This document shows, piece by piece, positions 1-9,657 of a stretch of DNA of 27,258 nt. A program made the position numbers and the translations under genes. The notes below the pieces were generated by a model. It saw nothing but the letters and a program-made list of their open reading frames with translations. It did not search any database and was not told where the DNA came from. The stretch is from Chara braunii (taxonomy: Eukaryota; Streptophyta; Charophyceae; Charales; Characeae), in contig BFEA01000629.1 in assembly GCA_003427395.1 (NCBI GenBank), positions 777,771-805,028 of the forward strand. Reading direction: 5' to 3'. How positions within the stretch are numbered: position 1 is the stretch's first letter; every line of letters begins with the position of its first letter.

Positions 1-84
1 AAATAAAAAAAAAATATTGGGAGGGGGGTGGGTAAGGGGTAAAAAAACTCTTTTTTAAATAAAATAAAATAAAATAAATCTTGA

Positions 85-250
85 TTGATGATTGATTGGG
101 ATTTGGTTGCGCAATTGGTTGATTGATTGATTGGGATTGATTGGGATTGATGGATTGATTGATTGATTGATTGATTGATTGAGTGATTGATTGATTGATT
201 AATTGATTGACTGATTGGTTGATTGATTAACCGATTGGTTGATTATTTTG
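85..250. repeat. GATT/ATTG tetranucleotide low-complexity tract
   Basis: The stretch is almost entirely GATT or GATTG repeats with scattered substitutions. The same tetranucleotide tail recurs at one end of each unit in the array that follows, so this is probably the expanded tail of the first such unit rather than an independent microsatellite. No gene is visible here. Confidence 0.85.
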
Positions 251-470
251 TGGGTGAGGGGTCCCCCCCCCCCGCCACGCACACATACAGATACACACAC
301 ACATTACGCAACCCCCTCGACCGTGGTCATGGCGGTCATGACGGCGGCCCACAGTCGTGGCTGCGGGGCCACGATCATGTTCGTCGTGGTTGCAGTCGAA
401 ATCGGCCTGCAGTGGCCAAGGGGAGGGGGGTCCTGGGCCCCATCCCCCCATAGTGGAAAAAAATAAAAAC
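195..470 (-). repeat. First SINE-like unit (GATT tail, G/C block, CA run, unique body)
   Basis: Read on the plus strand, the unit has a GATT tail, a G-rich then C-rich block near 250-272, a CA-rich run near 278-304, and about 130 bp of GC-rich body with nested short palindromes around 325-400. The body contains the words ACCGTGGTCAT and TCGTGGTTGCAGTCG. Similar words recur near 1650 and 4120, which suggests diverged copies of one repeat family. The orientation is assigned by treating the GATT run as a 3' tail, as simple-repeat tails are in many SINEs. This is inference; no full tRNA-like head can be drawn. Confidence 0.45.
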
Positions 471-780
471 GGGGGGGGATCCCAATTAGGAGCTTTTTAG
501 AGGGGGGAGATAAAAAAATGGGCCCCCTGTTTTTCTTTAAATACTTTTCATTTATTCTTTCTATTTAAAAACCCGCTGTTTCTTTTTTTTTTCTTTTTTT
601 TCAATTGATAGATTGATAGATTGATTGGTTGGTTGATTTTTTTTTTCTGGTATATTTATTGAATTTTATCCATTGATTGATTGATTCATTCATTAATTGG
701 TTGATTCATTGATTGGCTGACTAGTTGATTGATTGATTGGTGTGGGAGGGGTCGCCACACCCCCTGGCACAAACACAAAG

Positions 781-813
<33 letters not shown>

Positions 814-949
814 GGTCAAAACCGCTTTTTTTTTTTTTTGATTGGTTGATTGATTGATTGGTGGGGAAAAAGTAATCCTTTCCGCCCGCGCGCACATACA
901 CAGACACACACAAACAAGCGCGCGCGCGCGGGCGGTGAACCCGCAATTG

Positions 950-981
<32 letters not shown>

Positions 982-1264
982 TTGATTTGTGGGGAAGGTG
1001 TCGCCCTTCCCCTCTGCACAAGCACACACACACACATACCCACACACACACACACATACACTTACACACACATGCACACCCACACACACACACACACATA
1101 CACACACACACATTGGTCGAATTTGAGTTTTTTTATATATATATATATATTTTTGATTGATTGATTGATTGATTAATTTATTGGCTGATTGGTGGGAAAG
1201 GGGTCGCCCTTCCCCCCGTACATGCACACACACACACTCACACATACACACCCACACTTCCACA

Positions 1265-1281
1265 CGCGAATCGAACCCGCG
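1265..1281 (-). promoter_or_regulatory. tRNA-like B-box word in a repeat unit
   Basis: The minus strand reads CGCGGGTTCGATTCGCG. It contains GGTTCGATTCG, which matches the RNA polymerase III B-box consensus GGTTCGANTCC except at the end, inside a self-complementary flank. Neighbouring units have decayed versions at the same place, for example GCGGGTTCACC near 933-945. No convincing A box was found upstream, so functional pol III promotion is not claimed. Confidence 0.4.
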
Positions 1282-1614
1282 TTTTTTTTTTTTTTTACGT
1301 TTTCTTTTTTTTATTGATTGATTTATTGGTGGGGGAGGGGTCGCCCTTCCCCCCCGCATATACACAGACACACACACATACATGAAAAAAAAAAAATTCT
1401 TTTTTTTATATTTTATTTTCATTAAAATACTTGTTTTTTTATTTTATATTTTTCAAAATACAAAAACACTTTTCATCTAAAACAAAACATTTAGGGTCAT
1501 CGGAATTTTGAAACCCTACAACCCCATATTTTTCATTCTTATTTGTCGATTAATTTTGTTTTTAAAAATATGTCAAATTCTCGGTCGCACCCAACTCTTG
1601 GGGCGATGGTCGGA

Positions 1615-1630
1615 GGTCGGGATCCCGACC
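1615..1630. repeat. Perfect 16-bp palindrome
   Basis: GGTCGGGATCCCGACC is exactly its own reverse complement. It sits in a short unique segment (about 1562-1670) between CA-rich units. That segment also carries GACCCCGTGGTCATAG, similar to the body of the first unit near 317-330. Confidence 0.6.
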
Positions 1631-1939
1631 GCAATCCGAGTTTGACCCCGTGGTCATAGGGATCATAGCACATACACATAAACACATACTCTCACACTTT
1701 TTTTTCCGATGGATTGATTGCTGGGAAGGCACGCACTCACACACATACACACACAGCCATCCGCACACACACATACACACTCGCACACTTTTTTTTTTCG
1801 CCTCGATTAATTGATTGATTGTTTGATTGGTGGGAGGAAGGTCGTTCCCCNCCCCCCGCCCCCCCCCCGCATGCAGTCACACACACACACACAACAAAAA
1901 AAAAAGAAAAAAAAACTTTTTTTTCTTGTTTTTTCATTG

Positions 1940-3120
1940 TTTCGGATTTTTATGTTTTGAAATACAAAAAAATATGCGTTTGGAAAAAAAAAAACACGAG
2001 GAATGCTGTATTCTTTTTTTTATCTTTCATTGTTCTTTTTACCAGGAAAAAATCCCTAAACATTATGCCCGTAACTTTGAGGTCATCGTCCGCGACCGAG
2101 ACTACAAAATCAGTCTCGGACCAATAATAACCCCGCGGACGCGGCCAAAGTTGATACATATCTACAACCCATAAGCGTGCTGATTTACTCTGGACGCTGG
2201 CTTGTCACCTTGTGTAGTTGATCTATCCATGGGAATATTTATTCAAGCAAACACGGTGACATTTGTAAGGTAGTACATGTGCAGATTTTAAGTGCAAAAT
2301 TAAGTTCAATTTAGAAATATGTTCACTCATTTGAACAACGATTTTGTCAAAACGGAGATTTTATATTTTTTGACCGAAATTAAAACCTACTAATTTGACC
2401 AAAAAAATAATATCATATTTTATCTCTTGAGGGTACATTTCGACTTTGCTGAAGTTCAGGTACATCCGAGGGGGACCTCACAGAGCTAAATTGTGACATT
2501 TTCATGATCAAATAAGTGGGTTTTAATTTTGTTCAAGAAATGTAAAATCATTAAAATATTCGTTTTAGCGAGATTACTATTTTTGCAAATCGTATCATCA
2601 AACAAAACATTCATTCTTACCATTAGAAACATCCATGCACTCATGAAGGGTTCTACTAGTAATTGTTTCAAGGCTGAAAAGTATCACATGTGCAATTTTT
2701 TGGACAAATGTTATATGTAGAATCATTTTTACCCATTTGTAAGGTCATGCATCAAATATGACATCCAAATTTGGATTGATAGAAAATGTAGAATATTGTT
2801 CGGCTATTTTCAAGGTCATGCATCGAACATAACGTTCAATTTTGTTATTGCAAATATTCATCCACTCCGTGACCTCAGTATCTTCATGTACACTATGGTT
2901 GTACAGTATATGAAGTCTTTCTAAAAACCATTCAAGTCCGCCTTGCAAAGTACAAAGAGCCATCGGTTTTCAAAAATCATATAGTAAATGGGGTCTTTCC
3001 AAATATAATTCAAACCCACGTCGTAAAATGCACGGAGCCGAAAGGAAATGACAAAGTACCTCCGCTCTCCTCTACACAACATACTCTCGTCAATAGCGCA
3101 AGAAAAATCAACTTGTATGC
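1940..3120. other. AT-rich region without a recognised gene
   Basis: This stretch has no reading frame with family features. Every open frame is short and compositionally AT-rich. Apart from the 71-bp duplication annotated separately, I see nothing that can be named. It could be intergenic DNA or old mobile-element debris. Confidence 0.6.
2716..2845. repeat. Degenerate 71-bp direct duplication
   Basis: TGTAGAAT...AAGGTCATGCATC occurs twice, with AAGGTCATGC at 2741 and again at 2812, a spacing of 71 bp. The segments between these anchors are diverged but alignable. It looks like an old two-copy tandem repeat. Confidence 0.6.
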
Positions 3121-3125
3121 CAAGG

Positions 3126-3655
3126 TCGTACGGTCCTACGTTGTATAACGTACACGTACGAGGCCTTTCTGTACGAGACATACATGTAATATCTATATGG
3201 GAACCTGTACGTCTTGTACATCCCCGTACGAAGAAAAAAAATCAATAAAAAAATTCGAAAAAAAGATATGTGATGCAAGAGCATAAAACAAGCAACATTT
3301 GGACCAGCATTATCTGCAAGTTCTTATTAAAATTTGAGGAAAAAAATAAAAATAATACCACATAAAAAAAAAGAACCTGTACGTCTTGTACATCCCCGTA
3401 TGAAGAAAAAAAATCAATAAAAAAATTCGAAAAAAAAATATGTGATGCAAGAGCATAAAACAAGCAACATTTGGACCAGCATTATCTGCAAGTTCTTATT
3501 AAAATTTGAGGAAAAAAATAAAAATAATACCACATTAAAAAAAATAAATCGTTCGGGACCCTTAACGTACGAGTAACGTACAAGTGCAGGAGTACGAATC
3601 GGTACTCGTACGAGGGCGAGTATAAGTGGCAAGACAGGTACAGTCTAGTACATGA
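3126..3655. repeat. GTAC-rich patch
   Basis: About 16 GTAC tetramers fall in some 530 bp, against about 2 expected for random sequence, mostly as CGTACG, TGTACA or CGTACA contexts. Part of the count comes from the 172-bp duplication, but the flanks on both sides are also enriched. A second patch is at 27052-27129. No function is assigned. Confidence 0.6.
3201..3544. repeat. Recent 172-bp tandem duplication
   Basis: The block beginning GAACCTGTACGTCTTGTAC at 3201 repeats at 3373 with about three substitutions over 172 bp (for example CCCCGTACG versus CCCCGTATG). The low divergence makes this one of the youngest rearrangements in the window. The short minus-strand open frames over the two copies have nearly identical C-terminal halves only because of this duplication. 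Confidence 0.95.
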
Positions 3656-3659
3656 CACA

Positions 3660-4646
3660 CCCCCATCATCAACGCCAAAAAACATAAGCCCTGTAGCAAA
3701 GTCGAACATGTTCGACACAAGTCAAACAAAAGTCTTATACAAAAGTCCATCCAAGCCCTACGTGATGTAGAGGATTGTATATAAGTCATACACAACTTGT
3801 ACAAATTTTTTTTATCCAAACCCAATGTTATGTTCACCTGCCTACACAAGTCCCACACAAAAGTGTATCCAAGTCTGATGCAATGTCGACGAGGTCGGTA
3901 GCAATAAGAAAGAAAAAGATTGTTCCCAAACAAAATTCAGTTTGCTTCAGAGTGTAATAAGGCAGCTCAAAAAGTTTGGAAATGTGAGTCTATTCACACA
4001 AGAAATCCGAAAATTATGAGAGTTCTGGAGAAGTCGACAATAGTTTTTAAACTTCAATGCAAGTTGCTCCAACTATGGAATTGGAATGGATGATGGTCTC
4101 CCTATATCTCCCTCGTGGTTGCAACTGCGGAGTCAATCACGAACGAAAGTAGGATCTTGACCGCGGTCGAGGACCGCCACAGTTGGGTCCCAGCCACCGC
4201 TCTTCAGGGAATTTTACCCACCGAAAAAAATAAGTAGAAACAAAAAAAATAAATATGGGTTTGCAGGTTTCTGAAACCTAACTACCCCTTTTTTTTCCTC
4301 CTCAACTGCTGATGTTTTGGTAAAAAAACAAAAACTATATTTGTGAAGAAAAAAATATGTATATTTTTGAGAGTTTTCTCATTTTTAAGTGGTGGTTCAT
4401 CGTCCTTAGAGATTTGCAGTGCTTTTGTTTTGTCGGTAGGGAGTGAAGAAAATTTATAGAAAAACAAAATAAAATAAATCAAAAGGCTACACCCCCCCAA
4501 AGGCGTGGACAGGATTTGGGTGGTGGCAATAGCAAAGGACCACCAGGTCCAACACCCATACGCGGCGACATATTTTGTGTCGCCATTGAAGATAGGTGTC
4601 CAACTTTGTCTGAAACAGCAACACAAACTGTATTATTGTTCCCTTC

Positions 4647-4650
<4 letters not shown>
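3660..4650. other. Region without a recognised gene
   Basis: AT-rich sequence with no supported coding frame. Around 4100-4200 there is a GC-richer island with the short palindrome GACCGCGGTC and the word CTCGTGGTTGCA, which resembles the body of the repeat near 380. It may be another diverged copy of that family. Confidence 0.5.

Positions 4651-4735
<85 letters not shown>
4651..4735. repeat. (GA)n microsatellite, about 42 units
   Basis: An uninterrupted GA dinucleotide run of 85 bp. Open frames across it (Arg-Glu or Ser-Leu repeats) are artefacts. GA/CT runs can lie near promoters in plants, but nothing next to this one identifies a gene. Confidence 0.98.
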
Positions 4736-4737
<2 letters not shown>

Positions 4738-4810
4738 ACATGACGATTTACCACATGGACGTTCGCGGATCAGACCGCGAGGGCACGTCCACGGAAAAGG
4801 TTGTGTTACC

Positions 4811-4845
4811 ACGTGCGCGTGTGTGCGCGCCCGCGCGCGCGCGCT
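4811..4845. repeat. Alternating purine-pyrimidine GC tract
   Basis: The segment runs ACGTGCGCGTGTGTGCGCGC and then more CG dinucleotides. Alternating CG/TG tracts of this length can adopt Z-DNA in vitro. I see no associated gene. Confidence 0.5.
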
Positions 4846-5357
4846 GTCGACCGGTAGAAGGGGTCTGCCGGCACGCCGTCCGAACCCTATGCCTCGCGCC
4901 GCATCTGTCACGCGCGGGAGGGTTGGTCGGGGCTCCTGTAACCTGCACAAAACACGTCAGTCCACATCCACGAAAACAAGGATCGTAGCAGACCGAGACG
5001 AATGCAAGATGAAGCTCATGAGACACTGTCTGGAAGGAATAAAAGAAGTAGTTCCATTCAGTCCAAAATGATGAGATGTTAAGCACTAGTTCTAGCGTCA
5101 GTTGTACATCTCGCTCCTATGTCTCAAAAGTCTGTCTGAGTCCCCACAGATCTAGTCAACAGACGTCGCCTAATCCTCCTCCCGACTGAATGGCGCCTGT
5201 ATCGTGCTCGTCGAACCCAAGGGACCGTACTGGAACTCTCGGTGTCAGATGTAGCCTCCCTTGCCCATCGAGGCAAGAGCTCGAGGTCTACTGTGACCAT
5301 ACCTCCGCGCGGCCGCCTTGTTCGGAGTGCGCCGCTTCGGAAGGCCTAGTTCAGGGT

Positions 5358-5640
5358 GTACCTCTTCAGAGAGCCCGCTTCACAAAAGTACCTCTTCAAA
5401 AGGGCTGGTTCAAGTGTACCTCTTCAGGAGGCCCGTTTCACAAAAGTACCTGTTCAAAAGTCTCGGCTCATATGTGCCTCTTCGGACGCCCCGCTTCACG
5501 AAAGTACCTGTTCAAAAAACCCTGTTCGGAAAATACCTCTTCGAAAAGCCTGGCTCAGAATGTGCCCCCTTCGCGGAGTCGTATTCGAAATGTGCCCCTG
5601 CGGAAATGTACTCCGATAAGAGCCTCCTTGGAAAGTGCCC
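5358..5640. repeat. Degenerate minisatellite, about 29-30-bp unit
   Basis: About nine units begin GTACCTCTTCA, GTACCTGTTCA or GTGCCTCTTCG, followed by a G/C core and TTCACAAAA or TTCAAAA. Two unit types alternate at first (a GCCCGCTTCAC type and a GGGCTGGTTC type), giving a dimer of about 58 bp. Long open frames over this region are a by-product of the repeat; they show no domain and no consistent protein periodicity beyond the DNA repeat. Confidence 0.8.
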
Positions 5641-5769
5641 CCTTCGGAGTGTGCGCGCCCTGGAAGTGTCCCTTCGCCGGGCCTTCGGATGGTACCTCTT
5701 CAGCGAGAGCCTCCTCGAAAAATGCCCTCTCAGTTCTGAATTGTGCCCCTTCGTAGGGCCTGGTTCGGT

Positions 5770-6085
5770 ATGCGCCCCAAAGCCCTGCCCGGTCCAGTTT
5801 CCCAATCAGCGCCCCGAACACCCTGTTCGGTCCCGCGTCCCAATCTGCTCCCCAAAGCCCGGTTCAGTCCGGTATCCCTGTCTGCGCTCCAAAACCCGGT
5901 TTAGTTCGGTATCCCAATCTGCGCCCCAAAACCCGGTTCAGTCCGGTACCCCAATCTGCGCCCCAAAACCCAGTCCAGTCCGGTATCCCAATCTGCACCC
6001 CGAAACCCCGTTCAGTCAGGTATCCCAATCTGCGCCCCAAAACCCGGTTCAGTCCAGTCTCCCAATCTGCACCCCAAAGGAGCTC
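5770..6085. repeat. 37-bp tandem repeat, about eight to nine copies
   Basis: The unit is CCCAATCTGCGCCCCAAAA followed by CCCGGTTCAGTCCGGTAT, and copies at 5911, 5948 and 5985 keep exact 37-bp spacing. As 37 is not a multiple of three, the translated period is 37 residues over three units. The frame stays open only because all three frames of the unit lack stops. Copies are more uniform in the middle than at the edges. Confidence 0.9.
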
Positions 6086-6329
6086 TCTTGGCTCGTGTTC
6101 CGACACCGTCTGGCTTCGCAGCACGCTCCCGTCGTACTCAGAAGTCGGTCTGTGCCAATGGCCTGGTTCACTGGCATTCAACCGCGCCCGTTCGGCTATG
6201 CCGGACGGGGATCCGGGATGCGCCCTCAATGTCCGGGCGGATGTACAAGGCCCTGTCTTGGGCGCCGCCTTAGTGCGCACCCGTGCTGATTCCGATGGTG
6301 TGCAGATGTGCGCTGGAGCACACGGATAC

Positions 6330-7490
6330 CCCCCCGTGTCCCGATCTCGTTAGTGTGTGGGCGCGCGCGCCGTTCTCCTAGCGCAGACGTGTGCGGCAGT
6401 TCCCTGCTGACCCAACCCACTGCGCGGCTCGTCCGCTCCGTTCTGATCACGTGCGCGGGTTCCTCCCCCCAACTGTCGCGCGCACGGCTCTTATTATCAA
6501 CCCTGCAAGTACCCACGCGAGCACGCTGCATCACGCTGCTCTCTTGGTCTGTCCGCAGGTCCGCACACGCGTGCGCTGTAGCGCGCCACTTCCCCCGGTC
6601 AGCTCCACAGTGCGCAGGTGCGTGAGCAGCAATGCGCGACCTCCCCGGCCAATCCCGCGAGTGCGCGAGGGTGCGCGCCTTCGAGCGCGAGGAGAGTGAG
6701 AGCTACCGCGCGCGGTGGCTCCCTGGCCGTTCCCGCCAGTGCGCAGGGCGCGCACGCCAACGAGCGCTGCGTCCCTTCGTCCGGCCCCACAAGCCCTTGG
6801 TGCGTGGGCACTATCGCGCGCTGCGCTTATCCGTTCGTACCCGCCAAAGCGCACAGCTTGCGTGCTATCGAGCGCAACGCTCCCACGTCCGCTCCCCCCT
6901 ATGCGCAGGGTGCGAGTCTAGCGAGCGCGGTGTCCCTTTGTAAGATCCTACGGGCGCTTGGTGGGTGCGCGCTATTGCGCTCCGTCCTTATCCGTCCGTA
7001 CCCGCCAAAGCGCAGAGCTCGCGCGCTATCAAGCGCAAGGCTCCTACGTCCGCTCCCCCCTTTGCGCAGGGTGCGCACGCTAGCGAGCGCGGTGTCCCTT
7101 CGTCAGATCTTGCGGGCGCTTGGTGCGTGCGCGCTATCGCGCGCTGCGCTTATCCGTGCGTACCCGCCAAGGCGCAGAGCGCGCGCGCTATCGAGCGCAA
7201 CGCTCCCACGTTCGTTCCTGCAGGTGCCTACTGTGTTCACGCTATCGTGCGCGGTGCTTACCTGTTTGTTCTCGTCAACGCGCAGGGTGCACGCGCTATC
7301 TAGCGTTGTGTTCTTACATCCGATCTGGCAGGTGAGTGGTGTGCGCGCGCTGCCTGGTGTGCTCGCGCTATCATGTGCGGTGCTTACCTATTGGTTCTCG
7401 TTAACGTGCAGGGTGCACGCGCTATTGAGCGCTGTGTTCTTACGTCCGATCTGGCAGGAGCGTGGTGTGCGCGCGCTATCGTGCGCCGTG
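6330..7490. repeat. 54-bp GC-rich satellite with 162-bp higher-order repeat
   Basis: Roughly 20 units of 54 bp are rich in CGCGCGCTATCGAGCG-like and GTACCCGCCAAAGCGCA-like words. Between 6826 and 7149 the word CTTATCCG recurs at 6826, 6987 and 7149, so three different 54-bp units form a 161-162-bp higher-order unit. As 54 is 18 codons, the plus-strand frame from 6618 to 7628 stays open and translates into an 18-residue repeat with a consensus like RALSSAVLLRP. No known protein family is recognised. I treat it as satellite DNA, with expression untested. Confidence 0.85.
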
Positions 7491-7911
7491 CTCCGACCCG
7501 TGCTCGTCCTGCCCGCCTGCGTCCGTGCGTGTCCTGAAGTCCCGCTCGCGTGTGAAGTCCCGTGCGTCTCTGTTCCGAGCGTGTCTCCTGCCCTTGGTGC
7601 CTCGTGCACCTCCTGTTCGTGCGCATGAGAAGTTCGCTCCCTCGTGCGCCTCCAACTCGTGCATCCCAGAAGTCCCCCGAACTTGGGCCCGGTTTGGCCT
7701 AAGTACTCCGCCGGGCCCTTCCCACAAATGTGAGCCTCGGTCTCATGTGCACCGAGGCAGCCCACTACTTGTAGCGCCTCGATAACGGTGCTGTGCCCGG
7801 GCCTGATTGGGCTCTCGAAAAGTCCCCGGTGGAAAGGGTCTTCCCATCGGGAACTGGGCCCTTTGCAGCGCCCTGGTATTGTGGCTACCCCCAAGCCTGT
7901 CCCAGGCCCGC

Positions 7912-8100
7912 CCTCGCCTAGGTGGTCCCCACGCCGTAGTGGTGCCACCCCTTAAGGGGAAATTCAACTGGGCCCTCTAAGTAAAGACTGGCCCCGTCAC
8001 TTATTCGGGCCTAGGCGGACCCCGCACCCTAGCGGGACCGCCCCCTTGGAAGGAAAATCAACCTCCCACTGGCTCCCTTATCCGCAGCGTCAGCCGGCCT
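7912..8100. repeat. Two-copy direct repeat, 93-bp period
   Basis: CCTAGGTGGTCCCCACGCCG at 7917 is repeated in diverged form as CCTAGGCGGACCCCGCACCC at 8010. Both are followed by a C-rich inverted segment, a GGAAA-containing word and a CAACT/CAACC word. The pair lies inside the candidate 3' LTR. Confidence 0.6.
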
Positions 8101-8290
8101 CATGGTCGGTGAATCCTGGCCAGGCAAAAATAATGTCAAGCAAGGATGCCGCCTCCTTGCTCTTCGGAGTGTCGTTTTGCCGCATGGTTGGTAAACGTCG
8201 GTATTCCCGTCGGTCGTAGTGTTGGCGTGCCTCATGGTCAATGAATCCCGGCGAGGTAGAATACTGTCGAGTGAGGGTCTCGTTGCGTGC
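8094..8290. repeat. Degenerate threefold direct repeat
   Basis: CCTCATGGTCGGTGAATCCT near 8098, GCCGCATGGTTGGTAAACGT near 8178 and GCCTCATGGTCAATGAATCC near 8229 are related segments, with similar flanks around the outer two copies. They also lie in the candidate LTR. Confidence 0.55.
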
Positions 8291-8341
8291 CCTTGCAAAG
8301 GAAGTAAAGGGCGGCGTAGTATTGGAGCCGCCCGACAGGAG

Positions 8342-8359
8342 CCCCCCCCCCCCATTCTC
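8342..8359 (-). promoter_or_regulatory. Candidate polypurine tract
   Basis: On the minus strand this is GAGAAT followed by twelve G residues, four bases before TGTCGGG. Its place after the end of pol and before a TG-starting segment fits the plus-strand priming site of an LTR retrotransposon. Confidence 0.5.
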
Positions 8360-8369
8360 GACGTCCCCG

Positions 8370-8786
8370 ATGAGCGATCTTGGTGTATGAAGGAATAATG
8401 TGGAAAAATTGCTGACTCTTAATCTCTACCCATCAACCCAAGATTATCCTCTTTGTCTTGCCCGGACGCCTTTCTTTGGCTTTTCATTCTTGCTTCGTTT
8501 TTTGTTAGTTGTCCTTTTTTTAACTCCTAACCGTTTCTTTGCTCTGCTGCGTCTATCCTGTCGGTTGTGTTTGTTTTTCGTTTTTTCTATGGTCTGCACC
8601 TTTCTGACGACTTCTTTAATCTTACGCTTAGTCTGTTTTTTTGTTGCAGCCCGTTTGAGAATCATTTGGTTGTCTTTGTAGTTTTGCGTTGGGTACGTTG
8701 GACCCCTAGGACTTTCTCTTGTCTCGTTTTCAAGGATCGCCTAGACGACTCCCCTACCTCAGAAATGGATGCTGTCGTGGGCTCTT
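8370..8786 (-). pseudogene. Basic C-terminal tail of pol (degenerate)
   Basis: After the stop that ends the GPY/F fragment, the minus strand continues with lysine/arginine-rich open segments, including a 73-residue stretch (8444-8665) made mostly of K, R, N and Q. Highly basic tails after the GPY/F module occur in some Ty3/gypsy integrases, where they may contact nucleic acid or chromatin. No chromodomain is recognisable. Several stops interrupt it, so this is read as decayed pol rather than a separate gene. Confidence 0.4.
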
Positions 8787-9656
8787 TTAAGTCCTGATTA
8801 GGGGTCTGCCGTCTGGGATAGGTTGATCTAAGTGCTCAACCTTCTTCTTACCCTTTTCTGGATGTTTATTGACCTCATCCGTCTTCTTACCTTTATTCGG
8901 ACATGGAGTAACCTTTTTTCTGTCTTTAAATACTTTTAAGCGGGCTCTAGACACCGGTTCCTTCCATCTTGTGTCGTCTAATTGCTCTATCAAGTAGGCT
9001 CCGCCTTCTAGTCTTTTGACCAGTCGGTATGGCCCCATCCATCTGTTTGCTAGCTTCCCTGTCCATGTTCTCTCTAATGAGGAGTCATAGAGCAGGACTA
9101 GGCTCCTTGTAGGTATCCCCTCTTGCCTGACTCGAAGATTCTTATCCCATTTTTCTTTCCCTTTTCCTCTCAAGGTCTTAAACCTTTCTATGATGTCTAA
9201 GATGCTACTCTAAAGAGTTTCAGCTATTTGTTTGATCCTTGCGGCAAACAATTGCTTCCTAGTCGAGATCTCTTCCTAGTTAATCGTCTGCCAAGAGTCG
9301 ATATGAAACTCTGTAGGAAAGGGGCAATGACGTCCAAACCATAAGGTGTAAGGTGGGTATCCCGTAGTTGAGTGGACCGTAATATTATCTGCCCAGACTG
9401 CGAATCGCAGATACTTCGGTCAGTTCTTCTCCTTTCCTTCGCACCATTTAGCGAGCGCGTTGACTAGAGACTGGTGCCCCCTTTCCACAGGAGCATTAGT
9501 TTGAGGATGATATGCCGTGGATAGTGATATTTGTATTCTCAATCTCTGGAGCAATTCTTTGACTTCGTTAGCCATAAACTCCGATCCTCTATCCATGACG
9601 ATCTTTCCTACGCAGCCGTACCGAGTGATATATTCAGTCCAATATCCACAAATTGC
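8787..9656 (-). pseudogene. Integrase catalytic core and GPY/F module (Ty3/gypsy, decayed)
   Basis: Integrase inserts the element cDNA into host DNA. The core shows VMDRGSEF with its aspartate at 9591-9593 and APVERGHQ with its glutamate at 9483-9485. Exactly 35 residues lie between them, the classic D35E spacing. The downstream fragment (8787-9173) carries RWMGPYRLVKR near residues 45-54, the GPY/F module. In-frame stops interrupt the core at positions where tryptophan is usual (after EKN and after TIN), plus one more before the last fragment. The segment between the zinc-finger part and KTGKAICGY is too short, suggesting an internal deletion that removed the region after the first catalytic aspartate. 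Confidence 0.85.
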
Positions 9657-9657
9657 T

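Larger units (their letters stand above)
690..1940 (-). repeat. Array of about seven diverged SINE-like units
   Basis: Seven successive units start near 721, 840, 976, 1153, 1312, 1700 and 1804. Each shows, on the plus strand, a GATT run, then TTGGTGGG plus a block like AGGGGTCGCCCTTCCCCCC, then a CA run of 30-110 bp; in several this is followed by a degenerate TCGAACCCGC-like word and a poly-T run. The block GGGAAGG...CCCTTCCC can fold into a short hairpin. On the minus strand the order is poly-A, B-box-like word, TG run, hairpin block, CAAT tail. Units differ by many substitutions and in CA length, so they are not a recent tandem array. All open reading frames here are simple-repeat artefacts. 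Confidence 0.6.
7690..8337 (-). mobile_element. Possible 3' LTR of the Ty3/gypsy element
   Basis: On the minus strand, directly after the polypurine tract, the sequence begins TGTCGGGCGGCTCC, which fits the TG start of an LTR. The high-coordinate end is therefore placed at 8337; the other end is not determined and 7690 is a guess. A GGGCGGC...GCCGCCC inverted repeat lies at the start. The matching 5' copy was looked for around 17400-18450 and not found, so the LTR identity is unproven. Confidence 0.3.

Noticed and set aside
686-1422. Long minus-strand open frames of Cys/Val and Lys repeats
   Set aside because: They translate CA/TG microsatellites and poly-A/T runs, with no domain and no conserved frame between units.
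1851-1851. Ambiguous base, and another at 22277
   Set aside because: Single N positions in the data, not biological features; they only limit reading in C-rich and unassigned DNA.
4479-5071. Open frames with Arg-Glu or Ser-Leu repeats
   Set aside because: They are produced by the GA microsatellite and stay open by chance in the adjoining GC-rich sequence.
5190-6289. 188- and 323-codon plus-strand frames as genes
   Set aside because: They lie wholly over 30-bp and 37-bp tandem repeats; the 37-bp unit changes frame each copy, so the protein repeat is a by-product.
8400-8681. Hydrophobic plus-strand frame of 93 codons resembling a membrane protein
   Set aside because: It is the complement of the Lys/Arg-rich tail of pol on the minus strand; poly-Lys codons read as Phe/Leu on the other strand.
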